DNA from: Lecanicillium sp. G3
Lineage: Eukaryota > Ascomycota > Sordariomycetes > Hypocreales > Cordycipitaceae
Length of the DNA stretch: 64,000 nt
Direction: 5' to 3'
Assembly: GCA_037575805.1 (NCBI GenBank)
Contig: JAZHPD010000072.1
Location: forward strand, 1 to 64,000
In this document: positions 50,026-62,430 of the stretch, in pieces
How positions within the stretch are numbered: position 1 is the first letter of the stretch
Layout: each line of letters starts with the position of its first letter
The notes under the pieces: model-generated
The model's database searches: none
The model's input: only the letters and a program-made list of their open reading frames with translations
What the model was told of the DNA's origin: nothing
Made by a program: the position numbers and the translations under genes

Positions 50026-51885
50026 ATGGCCAGCATGGCCGCTACACAGACAAAAGAGGCTCACTCACTCTCTGACCTCAATATCCTGGCCGCCAACCCT
50101 CCGCAGTACCCAGAGAAGCCGCACGAAGATAAACAAGAACCCTTGGTGCTCTACATTTCCCGTGTCCCGGGAACCAGAGGTACGCCTACGATGCGCTCGC
50201 TACAATGACACATCTGCCATGAAACGCATACGCGCTGCTCTGCGCAACATCCTGCTAACAAAGGCACCACAGACATCATACTCTCCCCGTTCAAGCCGTC
50301 TGAGAAAAACGTCAGCTCCGAGGATGTCGCCAGCTCCCTCTACTACATCCACCTCGAGCTCCCCAGCAGCGAGCTCGTCGCCCCGACCCCCATCCGCGGC
50401 GACGAGACGGGCAGCACCAGCGACGGCAGCGGCTCTGTCATGGCCATCCCCCGGAAGCCGCTGCCCGACAGCGCACGTCCCATCACTCCCGACAGCGCGT
50501 CCAGCTCCAAGCTCAACCTCGCCGCCCCGGTCACCCAGAACCGCCAGCGCGGCGCCTCCATGACGTCGCTCGACAGCTTCCGCCCCGCGCTCTCCTCGTC
50601 GCTCACCAATGGATCACACGTACCGCCTTCCGGCTCGTGTGATCTCGACCGCGGACAGCGGGTGCCGCTGAGTCTGCAGGTGCCGCCGACACGAAAGCCC
50701 GTCGGTCCCAGGGCCATGGTGCCCTCGATGGCGGTCTCCGACAGCTCACCCACGAGCGCTACGAGTCCGCCAGGCGGACGTTTCCGTTCATACAGCGCAG
50801 CCAGTGCCATGAGAGATGTGCGTGAGACGAGACCGATAGCTGCCAGCAGATCACCTTCGCCTAGAAAGAGAAGTGTCGCCTCAGCGGTAGCCGGCGAGCC
50901 GTTTGCCCTGACGCTGATCCGCCGTGACCCCGCTACCGGCAGCCAGTGGAATGTCGGCCGGGTCACGTCTCGCCAGCTAGATCCTCCGGTCCAGGAGGAG
51001 GAGCAGCACGGGCCGGGCTTGTTCAAGGCCAACGGTCCGCCCGACGGAGTCTCCACGAGCAGCCCGCCGATTGACGTGCACATCGAGAACTCTGGCTATG
51101 CCAAGTTCCGCCGGATACCCGGAAAGCGCAGCCTCGAAGCGGCCGGCCTGGCCGTGCTCGCTGCCAATGCCGCAGACGACGGCCCCGCCGGCCACGAAAT
51201 CGGCGTCTTCTCCCGACAGCTGCAGATGGGCTACACCAAGAGCCTCATGTCCAACCTCAAGGACAAGTTCCAGCGCCTAGAGGAGCAGATGAACAAAAAG
51301 GGCCACAGCCGCGACGGAAGCGACTCCTCCCAGGAGAACATCAAAGAGCCCACCAGCGCTATCGGCCAGCCCGGTCCCGGCATGAAGCCCCGCGGCTACA
51401 CCTTCACCAGCCCGTGGGACGGCAAGTGTGACTTCCGCACCGGTAACGGCGGCCGGAGCGTCCGCTGCTACCACGCACAGGAGGCACAGGGCGGTTTCAA
51501 CCCCCTCCTCGCCGAGCAGGGCATCAATCTGCCGCGGCCATCATCCTCGGTCCTGAGCGAGCTGCGCTTCAATCTTCCAAGCACGGAGCTCCTGGTCAAC
51601 AACGGTGACCAGGATGGCGGCGGCGCCAACGGCGAGTCGAAGCTCCGAGGCCACTTTGCGAAGTTGCTGCGGCACGGGGGCGACGGCGACCACAATGACG
51701 AGGACGACGGCTCCGTCTCGCCGTTTGATATGAATATCGGTGGCGAACGAGCCGGCGGCGGTAACCGTGGTAATCGGGCCAAGCTGGGCAAGCTCATTAT
51801 ATACGACGAGGGCCTCAAGATGCTCGACTTGCTCGTCGCGGCGAATGTCGGTGTCTGGTGGGGCGCATGGGAGAGGAGTTTCTGA
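50026..51885 (+). CDS. Conserved fungal protein of unknown function, 588 aa
   Basis: Exons 50026-50179 and 50273-51885. The 93-nt intron has GTACGC, a GCTAAC branch site and CAG, and joins VPGTRDIILSPFKPSEK. The N-terminal part looks structured (EPLVLYISRVPGTRDIILSPFKP; SSLYYIHLEL). A long Ser/Pro-rich disordered middle follows, with phosphorylation-prone stretches such as SRSPSPRKRS. A structured block then holds GEPFALTLIRRDPATGSQWNVGRV, VHIENSGYAKFRRI and FSRQLQMGYTKS. The tail has GYTFTSPWDGKCDFRTGNGGRSVRCYH and ends LLVAANVGVWWGAWERSF. It looks like a scaffold-type fungal protein with an embedded beta-rich domain. I do not recognise a named family. Confidence 0.75.
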
Positions 51886-52002
51886 GCGTCGTGTTGGGGG
51901 TTCGATTTTATAAACAGCCTTATGATTGCATTATGAAGAGCGATGTTTTGTCGGTTTCGGTCTTGGGATTATAGATATAGCGAGCAAGCATATGGTTTTT
52001 TA

Positions 52003-52034
52003 TTTCTTTTCTTTTCTTTTCTTTTCTTTTTGTC
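52003..52034 (+). repeat. (TTTTC)n microsatellite
   Basis: About six TTTTC-type units in the 3' flank of the unknown gene. Confidence 0.8.
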
Positions 52035-53819
52035 TTTGATACATCAGTCATTTGGTCTTTGGACGGGATATAGCAAAACAGCATAATTCAGACACTTTTC
52101 ATGCCCACGGACGGCCTCGTTCTTATAATTGTCCTCAATGCCAAATTAGCATCTTCTTCCAGCAAACTGGTTCGAAAACTGCCGGCTGCTGCAAGTACAC
52201 TAGTTTGACGAGTAGTTTGAGACTTGGCGGCTCGGATCGTCACGACGCCGTCTGCGCTGATCACCCTTTTGCTTTGTGTTTGCGAGAGGGACACGTTCGA
52301 GGACTGAATTACCGGATTGGGACGGTCCGCGTTGGTTGATTACGATGTGCAGCGGCGCATGGGAATGTGGTCCGCGAGAGAAGGAGGGGAGTGTTGGTAA
52401 GTAGAGCGTGTATACGCTACTGCGGGCGTACTCCATCGATCACGGACGGCGGAAAAAGCAAAAATATGATAAACTCGCGATATTCTGTTTTTCATAAGGT
52501 TTGATGGGTTTTAGGTAGGGGTGAATTGCGATAGAAAGAAGCATTGAATCGTAAGAGGTACGTGGGACGTCACGCTTACACCCTTCAACAAGTATCATCG
52601 TCTTTCACAGCCCGTGTCAGAGGCTGCTGGTCTTTACCAATGCAGTACTGATGTCATTATTTTCGACGGTCTTCTTTGCAGAAGTAGCATCGTGGTGAAA
52701 ACTCATTTTATTCTTGAAATTTTTGTCTTTTTCCAAATGTAGATATTTTCGCCGGCGGTACTTTGCGCTGATCCCGCCTCGAAAGAGGCAACATTGAAAA
52801 AATATACAGGTTGTTATATTGTACATTAAGAGCTGAGCAGCGAGAAAACGACGCCGAGCGCATCATTTCCTATTCTGGTAGAAGTAACGAGGGCCGCCGG
52901 CGGCGCGCACGGGAGCTTGGGACTAATAACGCTAAGAAAGAGCCAAGATGCAGGTGCAGGCAGGGTAAGCAGGTCTCCATTTTTTCGTTCACTGGCGTTG
53001 CGAGGTTTGTTTGTTTTATTGTTGGCTAATTGACTAGTTAGAGCTCGATTGGGGAAACGTGAGGGCTCGAACCAAGTTTTGCGAGGGCGATGGGTGGGAT
53101 GGGAACGTCAGATCTGCCGGCTTGGCTAACTAGCAACCCCCGGTTTCTCGGTGATGGGGAGTACGGCGGTTTCTTGAATCAAGTAATTGCGAGAAGAAAG
53201 TAAGGAAGGACATTGAATGAAGAGGATACGGGTAGTGGCGTACGGTACGGATGTTTTCTGGATCAGGCGGCAATGGGAGCGCCGTGTCTTTCTCTCGAGA
53301 GAGATGAAGAGACTTGGCTGGTGGTTGGCTGTCAGGTAGTTATGAACGCGGCGATCGCACCACGCCCAGCCAGGTACAGGGCTACAGGGGCCCGGGTTCC
53401 AACTCTTCCACGAGGCTGCGCTCGCTGGCTTGAATTGCGCTGGGATGTTTGAGTGGCTGGCTGGATACAGGCACCCCGGTCATGTTGAGTCTCCTTTCTA
53501 GTTAACTACCGTACCGTATACAGATTGAAGTATACCGGGCATCATGCCGAGCTTACTTGCCAGCCAGCAGTGAACGTGTCATGCTCAAATCTGCGCTCTG
53601 GCGCGGGTTGATTACCCAGTTGCCAGTACACCGGAATTTGTACCTGTATGGACTCCGCGCCATCTCAACCAACCCCATTATTCTGGTCCGGGTGCTTGGG
53701 CTATCCTCCTGTCGGCTAGAACTGCGAGGCTGGCCTTTGGTGTTGCCGGTTGCAACGGCACGGTGTCGAATCGGTATTCCTTGGATATGCGAGCGCGTTG
53801 ACGCCGTTCACCATCCGGC

Positions 53820-53822
<3 letters not shown>

Positions 53823-53850
<28 letters not shown>

Positions 53851-53851
53851 T
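53823..53851 (+). repeat. Poly-T tract of 29
   Basis: 29 uninterrupted T residues in gene-free DNA; it could be a simple slippage tract or a relic of a retroposed poly-A tail on the minus strand. Confidence 0.85.
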
Positions 53852-54708
53852 GGCTCTCCTTATAAATTATTTTGCTCGTCTCCTTCGTCAAGTAGTAAAA
53901 CGCGGCCAAACCCGGACGGCGCGTAAACTATCAACCCACAGCTCGCAAACCTCGTCTGCTTTTGGAAAATGGAACCTTTTATGTGGCGTCGACATTCACC
54001 CACCACGGTTATTATCGTGACTTTCACAAGTCAAATTTCGAAGAGATAATTAAAGGAGTTAATAAACAGATATAGCAGAGGTATCTAGTTGGACAGCAAT
54101 GACGTGTGATGGGGAAGCACGCAGAACTCTATCCGAAACGATACGGCCTTGCAATTGCACGAACGGGGCTGCCAGAATGCTTGGCCTGGGAGTACCCGGC
54201 GCGGCATATGCACGAGCAAAGGCAGAGCGCCCTTGACGGCCGGCAAGCCATCACGCATGGTTATGTTCACTATGGCGTCAACGCGAGATGCGTTCGAATA
54301 TTGAACTTGGTGTCAAGAGGCAGTTTTCTGCACGGTATATTGGTTCTTCGATGGATTCTATGCATGTCTCGCGAACAACGGCCGTTCCTCTGTCTCAGAC
54401 AATAAGCTCGCAAGTTTGCCAAGCGCTGTCACCGGGAACAATAGGCTTCCCCTGCACGCCACGCAAGGATACAGGCGAGCTGAACGCCAAAAGGGGGATT
54501 GAACCCACGTTGGTGAATTGGCGTTGGTCAAGTAGGGTACGTCAATGGCTCGCAACACCGCCAGGATGATGGCCGATCGAGCCAGGGTTATTCCCGGTCC
54601 GTCACACGTCGGGCTTATACCTCTTCCTGCCAACTCGCCCGATTGGCGAACTGCAGAGAGCTTCGGCCACCCAATGACTGACTGACTACCTCGCACGCAC
54701 CCGGTGCC

Positions 54709-54757
<49 letters not shown>
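54709..54757 (+). repeat. ATT/TTA trinucleotide microsatellite, about 16 units
   Basis: 49 nt of perfect TAT/ATT repeat in non-coding DNA, probably variable between strains. Confidence 0.9.
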
Positions 54758-54758
<1 letters not shown>

Positions 54759-55400
54759 TCTGCTTCCTTGCTTGTCTCCTTTGTTTTTTTTTTTTTTGTT
54801 ATCCAGAAAAAGAAACAAGAGCTGCTCCGTTGCCCCATTCATCCCAAAAAGGACCACCAGACTACCCCTTTGGACCTGACACTATCCCCACGTCGCTGCG
54901 GAGCGATGCACTCTTGTTCAAGCCCTTTCCCAGCGGACGCCACAGCAGACAGATACAAACCAATCCACCATGTACCATGGGCATGGCACGTATGGCGATC
55001 GACGTCAGCTCCTGCCTCCTTTCATATGAACGTACCAATCAACTTATTCAAGTAGACCAGCAGCCTGGTCCCACATCCCAGGGACAGCTGGTTGAGCTTC
55101 TGTTCGTTCACTTGTGTGTGCTTCTTCTGCCACGATGACTATAAGCTAGTCGCTTCTCGGTATTATTTCTCACGATAGTAATAGAAAAAAAAGCTTTTTC
55201 ATCTTGCGGGACTTGGTGGTGCCGACTCCACTGCAATGTAGCTACATCCCATCGTGATGGGTACGCAGTATTCTTTCGATATGGGCTTCACTCACGGGCC
55301 CTAATGCAGGTTAGATAAGGTATCCGGTGTCGTCTAGCTTCCAATTTCTTGGGCATAGCGTCAAGTTTTCAAGAAAGTGTATGAGTGATTCTTGAAAAAG

Positions 55401-55409
55401 ATAAATAGG
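55401..55409 (+). promoter_or_regulatory. TATA box of the first secreted paralogue
   Basis: ATAAATAGG, 97 bp upstream of the ATG. The second paralogue has TATAAATAG at 58665, 134 bp upstream of its ATG. Confidence 0.55.
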
Positions 55410-55497
55410 GCCTGCTCTTCCCTCACAACTGTTCAATCCTTTCTCTCCTCATCCCGCATCCTGTCAAAACTAAAGTATTCTTTAGCACCTATTCACA

Positions 55498-56195
55498 ATG
55501 AAGGCCGCTTTCATCTCCATCGCCACTCTGGCGTTCACTGCCTTTGCTGCCCCGGCCGTTCAGGACAGCTCCGTTGCCCAGCCTGCCGTCGCTGTCGAGC
55601 GCCGCGAGGCCCAGGATGCCGGCGACATCATCAAGGCCCTGGCCAAGGGTAACTCCGACATCAAGGACATCACCGGCTCCATCAGTATGTCTCTCTCCCC
55701 AATGTGTATATGTTTCGAAGGGTTCGCGCTAACAGCATCTCCCCAGACTCTACCCTCGCCCAGGTCCAGTCCGGCGACATCTCCAAAGAGGAGGGCGGCA
55801 AGAAGGCCCAGGACGACCTCCAGGACCTCCTTGACCAGCTCGCTGGCATCCTCGGCCAGGTCACCAACAAGACCGGCATCGAGACCTCCAAGGGAGAGTT
55901 CCAGATCATCCTCAACGAGGTCAAGGGCCTCCTGAACGAGGTCCTCTCCACCGTCAAGGTGCTCCTCATCATGCTTGGCGCCCTCCCCGCCGTCAACTCC
56001 ATCGTCCAGTCCGTCCTCAACCTGCTCTCAAAGCTCCTCGTTGGCCTCACCGGCGCCGTTGGTACCAGCCTTGTCCCCCCGCTGCTGGCTGCCCTCTCCC
56101 CTCTCCTCATCGGTCTCGGCACTGGCCTCGTCGGCCCTCTGCTGACTGCCGTCGCTGGCCTCGTTGCCGGCATTGCCCCCCCTACCGGCCCCTAA
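55498..56195 (+). CDS. Secreted helical hydrophobic protein, tandem paralogue 1
   Basis: Exons 55498-55684 and 55747-56195 encode 211 aa. The 62-nt intron has GTATGT, a GCTAAC branch site and CAG. The signal peptide MKAAFISIATLAFTAFAAPA leads to AVQDSSVAQ. An amphipathic helical region holds DIIKALAKGNSDIKDITGSIN. It ends in a long, Leu/Val/Gly-rich hydrophobic tail (LLNEVLSTVKVLLIMLGAL; LVPPLLAALSPLLIGLGTGL). There are no cysteines, so it is not a hydrophobin. It shares start, order and intron phase with the gene at 58799. Strong codon bias suggests high expression. Its role may be surface-active or membrane-interacting (inference). Confidence 0.8.
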
Positions 56196-58798
56196 CTTCG
56201 CTCTTTTGCCATAGTTGCATCTATGATGCGTTCGCGTGCCAATTGCACCATTTTTGACAAAGGAGTCGGGTTCTGCTTGGATTTTTTTAGAGTGATAGTA
56301 TTGTTAAATAAAAGAATAATCTGGACCTGCCTTATCTTTCTGTTCAGTGATTTCCTTCACGCAAACGGAGAAAATTCAATTGCAGAATACTCTTATTTCA
56401 GCATTGTGTAATCCAAACTTAGCGTTAGCTATTGATCTGGGCCATTCAGGTCCAAATCGAGACCATCTTAACAGTACAGTTGTCAACGCGATACGTTCAG
56501 TCTACCTTGTGGCGCAACAGCTGAATTCGATGGTGTTACTCTCAATAATACCTCTCTTAGCGTCAATGATAGACGTGACATTCTTCTTTTTTCAGTTTTG
56601 TTTTGCATGGCAACTGGCGGAACAGAACTGCCAGGCTGCAATATGGGACACGGCACGCGCGAAATCATCTCACAAGTTGAGTTATCACGGCATGATGGCG
56701 GCACAGCACCTCTCCAATGACGCATTAGAGGCTCTCAGCCGAAAACTAGGGTTACAGCTGCGAATCACACTTGTTCCTAGCATGCAGAGTAAAACGACAG
56801 CTCAGTTTTTTGGGTCGACACTGCGGCTCAGCTGCCCTCTTGGGACTCGTTCGTCGGTACGAGGCTACAAATCGCGCAGGACTTGTTTATCTCTAACAAA
56901 GTCTCCGCCTTTCAATAGTGTGATCTCTCTCCGAATCTATACTTTCTGTCGTGCTCGTTGCGACGCCTATACGTGCAGAGCTCGCGAACTACCACGTATT
57001 GAGCTCGACGGGTTGTGGCTTGTTTTCTTGGCTTCCAGTAATTTTCCAAGTCTGACTCGAGTCGCAAAGTATAATACGCACTGTTGTTCGCTATCTGGTA
57101 AATACCAGAAGGGCTGCTGGCCGGTTCGGTAATGTATCACAGCACCCGCGCCGGGCTACGGCCGGCCCCCCTTCCTTTGCAGCCAAGCATGCCGGAGAAC
57201 GACTCAACGGCACGGATTTGGCATTTGCATTGGTTCCAACGACGGAATTTGGCTGAAGTTGACGCCATTGCGTTTCCGCGCCAATTCGAGCACGGTAATC
57301 ATTGCGCCCATGAACAACATCGCGGCTCGTTTCGGCTGAATCCACGGCCTACCATGCGCGCAGCCAATCGCTCCCTCGTGTAGGGGGTCTTAGCAAGACC
57401 GTGCTGTTACAATTCCCACTCCATCTTGTCTAATCTTGCGTGGCGGACTTCGGAACATTTAGTGCACATGCTACGGCTGCAACGAATAAACGACTGCTCT
57501 TTCAGACATTGCGAGTGGAATGTAACTGCTGCGGTTGCAACGGTGTAACCACGGTTCCGCTACGCCACACAGCTTACTTCTCGCATCACAAGGTTGAGAC
57601 GACTCTGTAGTATGATTCTGAACCCCACGGCGACATCCTAATTCCGAGCATGTGTTTTTTCCCTCTCTTCTATCTTCCGTCTAATCCACATTTTCTCACA
57701 GGGTCTTGTTCCCGCCTCGGCAGTCTGGCAAATCGGCCATTTTTGAGTTCTGATGTTCGACGCACGGCCGAGGCGTATGTTAGGCTCGGGATGGGGAGAT
57801 ACTGAACCGCGCGGGTTCGTGGGTGCGAGTTGGGCAACGGCAGCAAATCTGTTATCAGGAGCCCTCAGGCAAGCAGTAACTAGACTTAGAGCCGTCCCTT
57901 GCTCTCCGCTTCGCTGAGTATCTGCTAAAACTACGGCAATAGTTAACATCCGCGTCGGTTCCAGGTCAAAGGGCGCCCGTATCGGTGCCGGGCCCCATAC
58001 ATACTAGTCTTTGTGTAAGCCGGCGTGAGAAAAGAGAAAAACACTAAACGGCGACCGTTTTACACCCCGAAAATGATTTGTTCGCAAGACTAATACGGCG
58101 CTGTCAACATAATCAAGTCTTCAAAGTAGATGCATGTTTTGGTGGCTGCACGGTTGAAACGAGGAACGTCCCGCGATTTCGAGTTGACAAGTGCTGACCA
58201 GGAGAGCCGCGATGGCAGCGGCTCGAGTATACCACTACCTACCCACGATATTAGCTCCCCGGAAATTAGGCTTCTTCTAGCTACACGCTCTTGTGAGTGC
58301 TCCGTACGTCGTGGCTTTCTGGGCCCCGTGTGACCGTACCTGACTGTTGTGCCTTCGCCTCGTAGCGACCCTCGTCCTATTCAGGAATTACCAGTCGGAG
58401 GGATCACTTGTGATCAGCTACATCGCGTTATAGTCTCCCACCTCAATGCTATCTACTTCTCGCAATATTTAGACTTTTTGATCAATTGTTAAATCTGATG
58501 ATCGAATTTAACAGAGACATTACGCAACATAGGCAGTGCCAGACAATAACACCTGCGAGAACAGTCTCTCCAGTCCCGGCGGCAAGTCCTTAGACCAGGC
58601 TGCCATCTTCGGGACTTTATCTTTCTCTCAATATATTCCAGCATCGTTGGATAGTTATTCCAAGTATAAATAGAACTTGATATCCCGACTATTCGAGCTA
58701 TTCCTTTCCTCATTCCGCAGATTAATCATCACATTCACTCTACAGTCAATCCTCAACTCAACACTTAAGTATTTCAATTCTACTACACAATCATCAAA
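56196..58798. other. 2.6-kb spacer between the secreted paralogues
   Basis: No gene is recognised. An open frame at 56347-57132 (261 aa) lacks domain features and codon bias. The TATAAATAG box at 58665-58673 belongs to the second paralogue. Confidence 0.5.
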
Positions 58799-59487
58799 AT
58801 GAAGGCTGTTTTCGTCGCCATTGCCACACTGGCTGCCTCTGCCTTTGCCGCCCCTGCGGTTCAGGACAATGCCGTTGCTCGCGCTGCCGCCTCCGAGGTC
58901 ACCTTTGTCAAGCACGCCCAGAACGTCGATGACCTGATCAGCTCCATCGATGCTGGTACCAAGAAGATCCAGCCCATTGCTGACTCTATCAGTAAGCTCT
59001 TTTCTCTCAGTCATACTCCATGAAGAACAGAAACTGATTCTCTGTTACAGACGACACCCTCAGCAAAATTAAGGCTGGCACTCTTTCCAAGGCCGATGCC
59101 TCCAACGCCACCGAGAGCGACATTCAGAGCCTCCTCAAGGAGGTCGCTGGCATCGTCTCTGAGATTGCCGGAGTTCTCCACCTCAAGGTCTCCAAGCAGG
59201 AGATTGATGCTCTTCTGAAGTCTGTCACCGGCCTGCTGGACATTGTCCTCGGTATTGTCGGCGAGGTTCTCGATGTCATTGGCCTCTCAAACGTTCTTTC
59301 CCTCCTCGTCAACACTCTCGTCACTCTCCTCACCACCCTCCTCACCACCATCGTAGGTGCTGTTGGCGGTGCCATCATCCCCGGCCTTCTTGCCATCCTC
59401 AAGCCTATCACCAACGGTGGCGGCATTCTTGGCCACCTTCTCGGCGGCATCGTCTCCCTTCTTACTGGACTCCTTGGTGGCCTGTAA
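58799..59487 (+). CDS. Secreted helical hydrophobic protein, tandem paralogue 2
   Basis: Exons 58799-58991 and 59051-59487 encode 209 aa. The signal peptide MKAVFVAIATLAASAFAAPA is followed by VQDNAVARA, nearly as in the upstream gene. The intron falls at the same place and phase (SI|N, phase 1), after the domain equivalent to SIDAGTKKIQPIADSI. The tail is again Leu/Val/Ile/Gly-rich (LVTLLTTLLTTIVGAVGGAIIPGLL; ending LLTGLLGGL). The C-terminal parts of the two paralogues have diverged more than their N-termini. No known domain is recognised. Confidence 0.8.
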
Positions 59488-60403
59488 AGCAAATGCATGC
59501 ACTCCTTAGTGTCTGCGCATCAGATTCACTTCTGAATATTTGACGCTTGTAGTGGATTGATTGGATGGCGAGCTAGCTAGTTCACGTTAATGATTTTGAG
59601 ATTGCCACACTCTTTACAAAATACTATTCCGATTTGAATCGATTATGCATGCTGCCCGTAAGCTTGTGATACAAAATTTTTTGATTGATACAACTTCGTA
59701 TGATCGTAAATCAAAGACTTCCGATGAAAACCTCGAAGAAATGCGCAATAATTAACTTAAATACTTCTTACTATGGCCATACATATTTTTGTTAACAGCG
59801 GGGAGGGCGATTGCCGAGCCAAGGTCGAGCCATGTATAGCGAAGTTCACCGCCAGGTCCTGCAATTAATTCTGGCTGGAGATTCAATCTGAATTTTAGTT
59901 CTAAATTATTATGATTCTTTACTTCTTTTTTGCCAAGCATTAATAAATTTCTACTTGACTCTACCGAAATCCCTTCGCCTGTGTCAACTGGACTTACACG
60001 CGGTCCGGTTCGGGAGGTGTCCGCCACCGGACCTCCGACAGTAAGGTTGATCTGTATTCTATTTCAATAAAATAATAAATCTCATTTGATTGCATGTTCA
60101 CAATCGTAAATGTCAACATTTCGTCAATAATAAGTCAACGTCTGTTGCTGGTCCACGTGCCGTCTCACGTGACCGCCGACGGCCAATCATGGCCCGAGCA
60201 TTGTAATCCCGCAGCGCAACACCGGAGAAATAAAGCTAATTGAACACCAAAACGATCCGCCTCTGCCCCCAGCCCAGCAAAACCAACCCGTTTTCGCCGC
60301 CATCGCCACCTCATCACCTCGCAGACGGGCACGGGCACGACATCAGTTGCAGGCGTCTCATTGCAATTCGACGACATATCGAACCGTTTTTCGAGCGACG
60401 ACA
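59488..60403. other. Intergenic: promoter of NDUFS8
   Basis: 916 bp without a gene; the proximal part holds two CACGTG boxes. Confidence 0.5.
60154..60172. promoter_or_regulatory. CACGTG and TCACGTGA boxes upstream of NDUFS8
   Basis: CACGTG at 60154-60159 and the 8-bp palindrome TCACGTGA at 60165-60172 lie about 240 bp before the ATG. TCACGTGA is the preferred site of Cbf1-type basic helix-loop-helix factors. The same 8-mer occurs upstream of the acyl carrier protein gene. Confidence 0.55.
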
Positions 60404-61409
60404 ATGGCCCCGGCGCTGACTGCCTCGACGGCCATGCTGGCCCGCCGCCAGCTGACCCGTACCGCGACGACGACCTCGAGCTCGGCCGCCGCCCTCGCCG
60501 CCTTCCGCGGCGCCATCATGGCCCAGCAGCGCGGCTATGCGACGCCCAGCGGCCCTCCCCCTCAGAATTTCCGCACGAGCAAGCGTGTTGAGTGGTCCTG
60601 GGACCGCGAGAGCACGCTCGACCGCCTGGGCAAGTTTTTCCTCATGACCGAGATGGCCAGAGGCATGTACGTGCTGCTCGAGCAGTTCTTCCGACCTCCG
60701 TATGTTGCTTCCGCTCTGATCCAGTGGCATTGCGATTTGGATTGCAATGGCTGCGGCGCAGTTCTCTCCTCTTTTCGAGACGTTTGGCAAAGACTAATCC
60801 GATGATGCAGCTACACCATCTTCTACCCCTTCGAAAAGGTACACTCGCAGCCCCGAATACGATGACACTCGAGTCAATACGCAAACAGAGACGCGATTAA
60901 CACTTTTCCAGGGCCCCATTTCCCCCCGATTCCGCGGCGAGCACGCCCTTCGCAGATACCCCTCGGGCGAAGAGCGCTGCATTGCTTGCAAGCTCTGCGA
61001 AGCCGTACGTTCCCGGACTCGATTCTGTTCTCTGAATGCCTTCGCTGACGTAGAATTTCCTGCAATAGATCTGCCCTGCCCAGGCCATCACCATTGAGGC
61101 CGAAGAGCGTGCCGACGGCTCCCGCCGCACGACCCGCTACGATATCGACATGACCAAGTGCATTTACTGCGGCTTCTGCCAGGAGTCGTGCCCCGTCGAC
61201 GCCATCGTCGAGAGCCCCAACGCCGAGTACGCCACCGAGACGAGAGAAGAGCTTCTGTACAACAAGGGTATGTCGTGTTTTTTTACGGTGTGGTACTTCG
61301 TTTTTCTGGGCATATGCTAATGACGGCTACAGAGAAACTGCTGTCGAACGGTGACAAGTGGGAGCCCGAGCTCGCCGCTGTCATCCGCGCCGATGCCCCT
61401 TACCGATAA
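60404..61409 (+). CDS. NDUFS8: NADH:ubiquinone oxidoreductase 23-kDa subunit (NDUFS8/TYKY)
   Basis: Five exons (60404-60699, 60811-60838, 60912-61004, 61069-61267, 61333-61409) encode 230 aa. Exon 2 is 28 nt. Residues 1-45 form a mitochondrial presequence rich in Arg, Ser and Ala. Then come LDRLGKFFLMTEMARGMYVL and YTIFYPFEKGPISPRFRGEHALRRYPSGEE. Two 4Fe-4S ferredoxin motifs follow, CIACKLCEAICP and CIYCGFCQESCP, each CxxCxxCxxxCP; they bind clusters N6a and N6b. It carries electrons in the peripheral arm of complex I. The C-terminal EKLLSNGDKWEPELAAVIRADAPYR is the family ending. The intron at 61005 splits the first cluster motif, as CEA|ICP. Confidence 0.95.
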
Positions 61410-61764
61410 TCCCTCGGCGCCAGCGAATACCTTCAAAAAATTTCCTACAACATTTTCCCTCTGTATGATTTAACAACAACCCCGACGGTGTGTACCCCGG
61501 AATAGCGTGCGAGAAAGCACGACATAGATGAGCGGCAGCGGAGGCGATAAAGTAGCTGTATATAGGCTCGGAGCTTAAGAGATTTTCTTTGTCCTGTTCA
61601 TGATACTCCCGAGAGTGACATGTTGTTGGCTTACGCCCTATACATTCTCCTGGCAATTGCCAACACAGTTGAGTTTTTGCAATCTTGTTCTCGTCAGTTT
61701 CGCTATCATCGATGCTTCTAGTCATTTACATCACATCTACCAATATACAGCTATGTCTGCTCGT

Positions 61765-62318
61765 TTAGCATTTCCAGATCTCGAGATCGCCGTCCCTGCC
61801 AACAGCCGTGAGGACAGCCTCCATGAGGCCAGCGCCAACCTGGCGCATGGACTGGGATTTGGTGGTGTAGAAAGAGCAGAAGAAGCCGCTCTCCTTGCCG
61901 GACTCGATGGTGACGCCCTGGACGCGGCTCGCGCCGCAGGTGTGGCCATAGTAGCGACCGAGGAAGCAGTCGGTGCTGCCGCCGGCGGTCGTGTACAGGT
62001 CGGCGCCCTCCTTGGCAATAAAGTTGGCGGTTTTGCCGTCGCCAGCGGCATTCATAGCGTTGCTCATGCGTGTGGAGGCGTCCACCTACGCGTGGTAGTC
62101 CTCGGCATCGATGTACTCCTTGTATACGAGGCCCTCATGTGCTGTTGCCAATCACGCCCGCATCTGTGGTCATACACCGGGTTCTTCAAGTTCTGCGCGC
62201 GGTCGGCAGATTGGGAGTTATCGTCGCCTCCACCGCAGCGATTGGTCGGCGGCGCGATCTCGTCGGTGTGGCTTGCCAATGCCACGCGGTCGAAGAGTGA
62301 AAAGACCACCGCGGGCAA
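61765..62318 (-). pseudogene. Degraded secreted-protein-like coding sequence
   Basis: On the minus strand, 62085-61765 reads as a Cys-containing, protein-like segment (TDCFLGRYYGHTCGAS; ESGFFCSFYTTKS; ending LEIWKC). The frame continues upstream as EYIDAEDYHA, with a TAG at 62088-62086 where a Trp codon (TGG) would make a smooth HAWVDAST. Further upstream the plausible sequence (FSLFDRVALASHTDEIAPP) is in another frame. I take it as a decayed gene. An unrecognised intron could also account for the breaks. The family is not recognised. Confidence 0.35.
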
Positions 62319-62430
62319 TTCTGCGACGTTTTTATATTTGATTGTGATATACCGCTCATTCTTTTGAGTCGAGACGGGATATTGGTTTGGTTAAACTTAC
62401 CCGTTTCCAGTCAGGATGCTGCGCCGTGTC

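Larger units (their letters stand above)
51886..55497. other. 3.6-kb gene-free region with simple repeats
   Basis: This is the largest gap in the window. It contains a (TTTTC)n run, a 29-nt poly-T, a long ATT microsatellite and a small inverted repeat at 54483-54525. No open frame has a signal peptide, domain or codon bias. It could hold non-coding transcripts or regulatory DNA for the secreted gene at 55498. Confidence 0.55.

Noticed and set aside
54483..54525. Inverted repeat AACGCCAA/TTGGCGTT with a TTCAATC-like segment, possible tRNA on the minus strand
   Set aside because: No anticodon arm, D arm or proper acceptor arm can be drawn; stem of only 8 bp.
56347..57132. 261-aa plus-strand open frame between the secreted paralogues
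   Set aside because: Codon use is flat and low-complexity features, domains and a good start are lacking.
61600..62367. 255-aa plus-strand open frame
   Set aside because: The opposite strand gives the more protein-like, Cys-containing sequence; this frame has no recognisable domain.
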